Below the pieces are notes generated by a model. It had not been told where the DNA came from. It did no database searches and was given only the letters and a program-made list of their open reading frames with translations. From BTRF01 sp036986255 (lineage in GTDB: Bacteria; Patescibacteriota; WWE3; 9FT-COMBO-53-11), in assembly GCA_036986255.1 (NCBI GenBank), contig BTRF01000025.1, positions 1 through 9,112 on the forward strand: a stretch of DNA of 9,112 bases, written 5' to 3'. The number at the start of each line of letters is the position of its first letter. The first letter of the stretch is position 1. The position numbers were made by a program, and so were the translations under genes. Positions 5,309 to 9,112 of this stretch are shown piece after piece.

Positions 5309-5972
5309 GGCGATCGCTTCCTTGGTTCTTTTGGTCCGAGATATTACCGTTACTTTAGGATATCCCGGAGTTTTTCTAGCGGCTTTTTTGGAAAACTTCT
5401 TTCCCCCCCTGCCTTCAGAGGTTATCTTTCCTTTTGTGGGATTTGTAGCCGGAACGGGGCAACTCAGTTTGTGGGGAGTGATTTTGGCGGGTACTTTAGG
5501 TACCTTGGCGGGAGCGGCGCTTTGGTACGGGCTCGGATACGTTCTGGGCCGTTCCGGTTTGAAGGTTTATATCGATCGCTACGGGAAGGTGTTGAGGATA
5601 ACTTTCAAAGATGTGGAGCGGGCCGAAGATTGGTTTGCCCGTTATGAGGGTCCGGCGGTATTTATCGGTCGCCTGGTTCCGTTGATTAGAACGCTGATCT
5701 CCATCCCTGCCGGGATGGTTCGGATGTCTAAGGGGAGGTTTTTTCTCTTTACGTTCTTGGGGTCTTTCCTGTGGATCGGGTTTTTATCTACGGCTGGGTT
5801 TCTTCTCGGCGAACGCTGGGAGGAGATATCAGGGTTGATGGAAAAATACGAGTTGTGGGTGGGGGTTCTTTTAACCGCCGCTACCGTAGTTTTGATTTGG
5901 AGGTTCTACCGGGATCGCCTTGGGCGGCCCGCCAGAGGCGAGGCTCGCCGGGGGCGGCGTGGTAAGATTTAG
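5301..5972 (+). CDS. DedA family membrane protein
   Basis: DedA (SNARE-associated/VTT) proteins are inner-membrane proteins; some members flip undecaprenyl phosphate or phosphatidylethanolamine and support envelope homeostasis. The family signatures are ENFFPPLPSE (residues 31-40), a Gly-rich helix with LWYGLGYVLGR (74-84) and FIGRLVPLIRTLISIPAG (121-138), whose two Arg are conserved. About five hydrophobic segments are visible (near 22-50, 57-83, 119-139, 146-170, 184-201). The usual Asp in the GxxxGD motif is Ala here. The basic C-terminal tail (RPARGEARRGRRGKI, 209-223) is unusual and is encoded by a GC-rich palindrome. The ATG at 5301 overlaps the preceding stop by 8 bases, with a distant GGAG, so coupling probably drives translation. 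The substrate cannot be told from sequence. Confidence 0.92.
   Translation: MGEAIASLVLLVRDITVTLGYPGVFLAAFLENFFPPLPSEVIFPFVGFVAGTGQLSLWGVILAGTLGTLAGAALWYGLGYVLGRSGLKVYIDRYGKVLRITFKDVERAEDWFARYEGPAVFIGRLVPLIRTLISIPAGMVRMSKGRFFLFTFLGSFLWIGFLSTAGFLLGERWEEISGLMEKYELWVGVLLTAATVVLIWRFYRDRLGRPARGEARRGRRGKI
5929..5957. repeat. GC-rich palindrome in the 3' end of the DedA gene
   Basis: CCGCC (5929-5933) pairs with GGCGG (5953-5957), and an inner stem GGCGA (5937-5941) pairs with TCGCC (5945-5949). It lies wholly inside codons 210-219 and accounts for the Arg/Gly-rich tail. There is no T-tract. It may be another copy of a mobile or dispersed palindromic element that was read through in frame. Confidence 0.45.
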
Positions 5973-6004
5973 TTAGCCAAAAACGAAGATAAAGGAGGAG
6001 AGAT

Positions 6005-6682
6005 ATGGACGAGCATTATCAGGTGCTTGTGGCTCCAGATCCTGAGCTTTTGCTTGACCTTTTTTCTGAGGAGCTGTTTAACAAGATTGTTAGTACGAAG
6101 CTTTGCCTGGTTGTGGATGACGATGGTACTATTTCGGACTCCCATCCTATGTACATCAGCTGGTTGGCCCGAAAGCTGAAGCGCCCCATCAATCCAAAGG
6201 ACAACTTCCGCTACGATTTTTTGGATATTGATCCTCAGGCTTTGGGGATGCTTAAGGCCTCCGTTTTTAGAAATGCCCGCATGCATCGCAACCTTCCCGT
6301 GATTGAAGGTGCTTCGGAAGCACTGCAGGAGATTGCCGATGCTGAGGTGGCGGTCATTATCCTTACCGCCAGACCCATGATGCGGTCTATGGTGAAGGCG
6401 ACTCGGGCCCATAAGGAGAAGAAAGGTATTCCTTTCGACCTGCTGATCTTTTCTCGTCGAAAGAAAGAGATTGTACAGGTTTTGAAGCGTTTGGGTTGTC
6501 ATGTGGTGGTGGTAGATGACGATCCCAGGGTTGTGGCGGAAGTTTGCGATCTTGCCAACGTAACCGCCGTGATCTTTGAAGCTCCATACAACCGCCGCCT
6601 CAAGCGTCGTCAGGCGCGGCGGGTAAAAGCATGGGTGGAGGTGTTGGAGATTGTTCGAGAGTTGATTCACGGCCGCGGATAG
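6005..6682 (+). CDS. HAD superfamily hydrolase, 5'-nucleotidase (NT5C)-like
   Basis: This is a cytosolic haloacid-dehalogenase-fold phosphatase. Motif I is VVDDDGT (residues 36-42), with Asp38 as the expected nucleophile and Asp40 as acid/base; motif II is IILTARP (118-124, Thr121); the motif III lysine is in RRKKEIV (151-157); motif IV is VVVVDDDP (167-174). The cap between motifs I and II is helical (about 45-105). The TARP motif and overall layout resemble the 5'(3')-deoxyribonucleotidase group, so a nucleotide phosphatase is the best guess, but the substrate is uncertain. The first 30 residues precede the core, and a basic helix (RRLKRRQARRVKAW, 197-210) ends it. AAGGAGG at 5992-5998, 6 bases before the ATG, is the strongest ribosome binding site in the window and fixes the start. 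It lies 32 bases after dedA and is the last gene before the terminator. Confidence 0.85.
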   Translation: MDEHYQVLVAPDPELLLDLFSEELFNKIVSTKLCLVVDDDGTISDSHPMYISWLARKLKRPINPKDNFRYDFLDIDPQALGMLKASVFRNARMHRNLPVIEGASEALQEIADAEVAVIILTARPMMRSMVKATRAHKEKKGIPFDLLIFSRRKKEIVQVLKRLGCHVVVVDDDPRVVAEVCDLANVTAVIFEAPYNRRLKRRQARRVKAWVEVLEIVRELIHGRG

Positions 6683-6704
6683 AGATATGCGCGGCCCTTT
6701 TTTT
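6671..6704 (+). terminator. Intrinsic terminator of the isomerase-HAD operon
   Basis: GGCCGCG (6671-6677) and CGCGGCC (6690-6696) form a perfect 7-bp GC stem with a 12-base loop, followed by seven T (6698-6704). The HAD stop codon (6680-6682) lies in the loop. The minus-strand transglutaminase stop (6703-6705) overlaps the T-tract; on that strand no T-tract follows the hairpin, so it would terminate only plus-strand transcription. Confidence 0.88.
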
Positions 6705-8622
6705 ACTTTGTGAGCTTCTTCACTAAAAGACGTTTGCCCAGCGTAATAATCACAACCGCCCCGATAAGGATTGCCAGTTCGGGTAGTCCTAGGGGGAAGT
6801 ACAGGGGTCGGACTATTTTGGTACCCTCTCCTTTAGAAGATAACTTTCCTCCTTGGAAGTCCTTTGCCTGGACGGTTACATCCAGTTTTTCCTCTCCGCG
6901 GGTGAGGGCGTTCTTTGGCGACAGGGTTATTTCTTTAATCACCTCCGCCCCCGGCGGGATCGTTCCGAGGTTAAAAGTGGTTGGGTAGGCGCTCAGCAGG
7001 CTGCTTTGGACGGATAGAACGGCGGCGAAAGCACTTGTTTTACCGGTGTTTTTAACTCTGATGGCGGTATTGACGGAAAAGGGGGCCACGGCGTAGGGGG
7101 GGTACTTAACCTGAATATCAAACTGCGGTTTTTCATTGATAACGTTGGTTTCGTCAGAAAAGGAGACTTGGACATCCTTCTGATTGGGATTGGTCTTGTA
7201 GCTCCCGGCCGGAAGCGGGTATTCGGAAGATTCCCCCTTGATAACGAAGGTCAGATGGGAGAGATCAAAAGCGGTAAAGTAGTTGCTCCCCGAGGTGGAG
7301 CCCCAGGTAGGATCAACCATCACCCATCCGAGAGAGGGAATGTAGGTTTGGGGCCAGGCATGCAGAACATCCCCCCCTTGGATGCGGAGGGAAAGGGGGC
7401 GGTTGGTTTCGTCGGAGGTGTAGGCATACCCGTTTATTTCGCGGGTTGGAACCCCTAAGGTTCGTGCTAAGGCGACGAATAGGTCGGTATACTCCATGCA
7501 GACGGCCTTATCGCTTTGGTCGAGAGAGGCGAGAGCCCCCAGGCGGATCAGCTCTCCAGTTTCAAGTTTGCTGTAGTCGTAGGAGAGTTTGTTGGTGACG
7601 AAATCGTAGATTTTCTCCAGGTTTTGGGCGACCGAAAGTTTGGGATTGGTGATCTGAGCGGCTTGGGCTTTAATTTCAACCGCATCCGTTTCCCAGTACT
7701 TTTGAGACCCTGTATATTTTTCGATCAGATCTGACGGAATTGCATCAATCTTCTCTTGACCAAAATTCCTTTGGGGATAGAAGAGGGCGATGTATCCCTC
7801 CCAAACCACTTCTTTTTTTTCAAAAGGTCCAAGGTTGTAGCGGGCCAAATAGTTCCCATCTCCATCGGTACGGACGGAATCCGGAGCGGGGAGAAGATTT
7901 TTTTGCACAATTTGCTGGTATCCGGGGACATCCGGGGGAATGGCAATCTCGGTATACCCTAGGCTGATGGAGGGGTTTCGGAGATGGTAGGCGAGGGAAA
8001 GTTGATAAAGCTGGAACTCGCCAAACGCCAACCGTGGCGTTCCTTGAAGGAGGTCATCCTTGCCGTAACTGATAATTTTTCTGTCTTTTTCTTCGCGTTG
8101 CGAGGCGGGGGAGGGAAACTGGAAGACCGTGGGTCCGAAACTCTTGGGAACGGAGATCGTAAGGGTATAAGCAGAGACTTTATCCAATCCAGAGATTTTG
8201 AGTAGGTCCAGCTCCCAAATTAACCCGTCTTTGCGGATCAAACTGGAGAAGTCGTAGGAGACCCCGAAATTGAGCTTATTTCCCTTTCCGACTATTCTGG
8301 CGTTGAATTTGAGAGCGATGTTTGTTTTCCCTTCTTCCCGGCTAACTTGGGGAGTCAATGATCCGTCTTGATCCCAAGCCGCAATATTCTTGGGCTCCTC
8401 GCTCCCAATGGTGAATTTGTACTGGGAGACAAAGTACTTGCTGGTGCGATTCTCAATCGTAACGTTTTGGGTTACTCGAACATTGCCATTTTCCTTGATG
8501 AAGTAGAGGGTATTGTAGGAGGTTTTGAAGTCTTCGACGGCAAGAACTTTAGAGGTGGTCAGAGGCGTTAGGATTATGAGAGCTAATAGAGTGAAAACGG
8601 TTCGGAAAGATAGCTTATACAT
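6703..8622 (-). CDS. Secreted, membrane-anchored transglutaminase-like protein
   Basis: The 639-residue protein starts with a signal peptide (residues 1-28: KLSFR, hydrophobic core TLLALIILTPL, then SKVLA) and ends with a membrane helix (about 610-628) and a short Lys-rich tail, so most of it lies outside the membrane. Residues 32-230 are beta-rich and of unknown family. The transglutaminase core spans about 325-450: Cys375 in AVCMEYTDLFVALARTLG, His421 in LHAWPQTYIPSLGW and Asp437 in VDPTWG form the expected Cys-His-Asp triad, so it is probably active as a protease, peptidase or cross-linker. Residues 485-600 look like an Ig-like/CARDB domain (VKNTGKTSAFAAVLSV). No ribosome binding site precedes the ATG at 8622. 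It is divergent from secG and convergent with the HAD gene. The substrate is unknown; cell-wall or surface proteins are a guess. Confidence 0.85.
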   Translation of the reverse strand: MYKLSFRTVFTLLALIILTPLTTSKVLAVEDFKTSYNTLYFIKENGNVRVTQNVTIENRTSKYFVSQYKFTIGSEEPKNIAAWDQDGSLTPQVSREEGKTNIALKFNARIVGKGNKLNFGVSYDFSSLIRKDGLIWELDLLKISGLDKVSAYTLTISVPKSFGPTVFQFPSPASQREEKDRKIISYGKDDLLQGTPRLAFGEFQLYQLSLAYHLRNPSISLGYTEIAIPPDVPGYQQIVQKNLLPAPDSVRTDGDGNYLARYNLGPFEKKEVVWEGYIALFYPQRNFGQEKIDAIPSDLIEKYTGSQKYWETDAVEIKAQAAQITNPKLSVAQNLEKIYDFVTNKLSYDYSKLETGELIRLGALASLDQSDKAVCMEYTDLFVALARTLGVPTREINGYAYTSDETNRPLSLRIQGGDVLHAWPQTYIPSLGWVMVDPTWGSTSGSNYFTAFDLSHLTFVIKGESSEYPLPAGSYKTNPNQKDVQVSFSDETNVINEKPQFDIQVKYPPYAVAPFSVNTAIRVKNTGKTSAFAAVLSVQSSLLSAYPTTFNLGTIPPGAEVIKEITLSPKNALTRGEEKLDVTVQAKDFQGGKLSSKGEGTKIVRPLYFPLGLPELAILIGAVVIITLGKRLLVKKLTK

Positions 8623-8633
8623 CAGAAAGATGG

Positions 8634-8657
8634 TAACATAACTCTCGTTAGATTATG
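8634..8657. promoter_or_regulatory. Compact divergent promoter between transglutaminase gene and secG
   Basis: Only 32 bases (8623-8654) separate the two start codons. On the plus strand TGGTAACAT (8631-8639) fits an extended -10 box, starting transcription near 8646, about 9 bases before the secG ATG. On the minus strand TATGTT (8640-8635) or CATAAT (8657-8652, overlapping the secG start) could serve the transglutaminase gene. Neither gene has a ribosome binding site. Confidence 0.4.
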
Positions 8658-8873
8658 GCTAATTTTTTGGGAATTTTTCGAATCCTTATCTCCCTGCTTT
8701 TGGTTCTTCTGATTTTGCTGCAGGGGGGAGGAGCGGGTTTGTCGTCGGCTTTTGGAGGTGGGGGAGGGGAGACTTTTCGGACCCGCAGAGGGATGGAAAA
8801 AATTCTGTTCTACTCGACGATTGTTACTACCGTTTTGTTTGTTCTAGCTCTCATGTCGGCATTCTTTATTTAG
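8655..8873 (+). CDS. secG: Preprotein translocase subunit SecG
   Basis: SecG is the small membrane subunit of the SecYEG channel and aids SecA-driven export. The 72 residues show the classic pattern: first membrane helix (residues 3-22, ILISLLLVLLILLQ), the glycine-rich cytoplasmic loop (GGGAGLSSAFGGGG, 24-37), ETFRTRRGMEK (39-49) and the second helix (50-71). The length is normal for the family. The ATG at 8655 lacks a ribosome binding site and sits just after a candidate -10 box, suggesting a very short leader. The binding-protein gene starts 4 bases after the TAG, so both are probably on one transcript. Confidence 0.95.
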   Translation: MANFLGIFRILISLLLVLLILLQGGGAGLSSAFGGGGGETFRTRRGMEKILFYSTIVTTVLFVLALMSAFFI

Positions 8874-8877
8874 CAGT

Positions 8878-9112
8878 ATGTGGCGCTACTTCTTACTGAT
8901 TTTGTTCCTAAGCTTTATTGGGGGGTGGATGATTCTGAGGTTCAACCCAAATCCTGTTTTTGTGGAAGGAATGGTGGGCCAGCCGGTGGATCTGATTCCC
9001 GGACAAGGTCCTCGGAACGGCATTGATGAGGTACTGGAAAAGCTGTTGTTTAGATCTCTTTTTGCTTACGATCAAGAAGATCGGATTGTCACCGATTTAG
9101 TTGAAAGCTATT
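8878..9112 (+). CDS. Peptide ABC transporter substrate-binding protein (OppA/SBP_bac_5-like), 5' part
   Basis: The first 78 residues are present and the frame is open to the window end. The N-terminus is a membrane or signal segment (MWRYFLLILFLSFIGGWMIL, residues 1-20) without an obvious lipobox Cys. It is followed by FVEGMVGQPVDLIPGQGP (28-45), DEVLEKLLFRSLFAYD (50-65) and RIVTDLVESY (69-78), matching the start of solute-binding family 5 proteins (EGxxGxPxxLNP ... LIFxGLLxYD ... PDLAES). In that family the protein captures oligopeptides outside the membrane. No good ribosome binding site precedes the ATG at 8878, so translation is probably coupled to secG, four bases upstream. Missing cysteine suggests anchoring by the uncleaved N-terminal helix; this is inference. 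Confidence 0.85.
   Translation, partial: MWRYFLLILFLSFIGGWMILRFNPNPVFVEGMVGQPVDLIPGQGPRNGIDEVLEKLLFRSLFAYDQEDRIVTDLVESY

Noticed and set aside
5969..6670. Minus-strand 233-codon frame opposite the HAD gene
   Set aside because: It mirrors a well-supported gene with a strong ribosome binding site; its His/Asn/Leu-rich composition is typical of an antisense shadow.
1..9112. CRISPR array, insertion sequence, phage or toxin-antitoxin module
   Set aside because: No regularly spaced repeats, transposase or integrase motifs, terminal inverted repeats or recognisable toxin pair were found.

Overview
The window looks like chromosomal DNA of a bacterium with a reduced genome, most likely a member of the Candidate Phyla Radiation (Patescibacteria, possibly Microgenomates). 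This is inferred from several things: tightly packed genes with overlapping ends, several genes whose start codons lie almost on their predicted promoters, an archaeal-type cupin phosphoglucose isomerase, a degenerate PEP-synthase-like protein, a secreted transglutaminase, secG followed directly by an OppA-like binding protein, and GC-rich palindromes scattered at gene ends. TGA ends two well-supported genes (3871-3873 and 5306-5308), so the recoded TGA=Gly code of Gracilibacteria/Absconditabacteria does not apply. No single marker gene fixes the lineage.

Layout. Bases 1-591 look unlike the rest: an AT-richer orphan gene (62-352), a doubtful small minus-strand ORF (371-517) and a probable dispersed repeat (about 488-516). 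Bases 592-1602 hold acylphosphatase and a DUF72/YecE protein with no base between them. A phosphohexomutase follows (1624-3048), then a GC-rich palindrome (3061-3087) and a promoter (3102-3131). Bases 3147-6682 look like one operon: cupin glucose-6-phosphate isomerase, a 63-residue very basic protein, a PEP-synthase-like protein without its phosphohistidine domain, a DedA membrane protein and a HAD phosphatase-like protein, closed by an intrinsic terminator (6671-6704). A secreted, membrane-anchored transglutaminase-like protein runs convergently on the minus strand (6703-8622). Its start faces secG across only 32 bases. secG (8655-8873) is followed 4 bases later by a peptide-ABC-type binding protein cut by the window end.

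How the genes fit together. Phosphohexomutase and isomerase would interconvert glucose-1-P, glucose-6-P, fructose-6-P and, if the mutase takes it, mannose-P, supplying sugar precursors for the envelope. The PEP-synthase-like protein sits where a gluconeogenic enzyme might be expected, but key residues and a domain are missing, so a different role is likely. DedA, SecG, the transglutaminase and the binding protein are all envelope or export functions. I see no CRISPR array, transposase, phage module, rRNA or tRNA, and no defence system. The most unusual items are the basic microprotein carrying palindromes inside its coding sequence, the degenerate PEP-synthase-like gene, and the recurring palindromes at gene ends.
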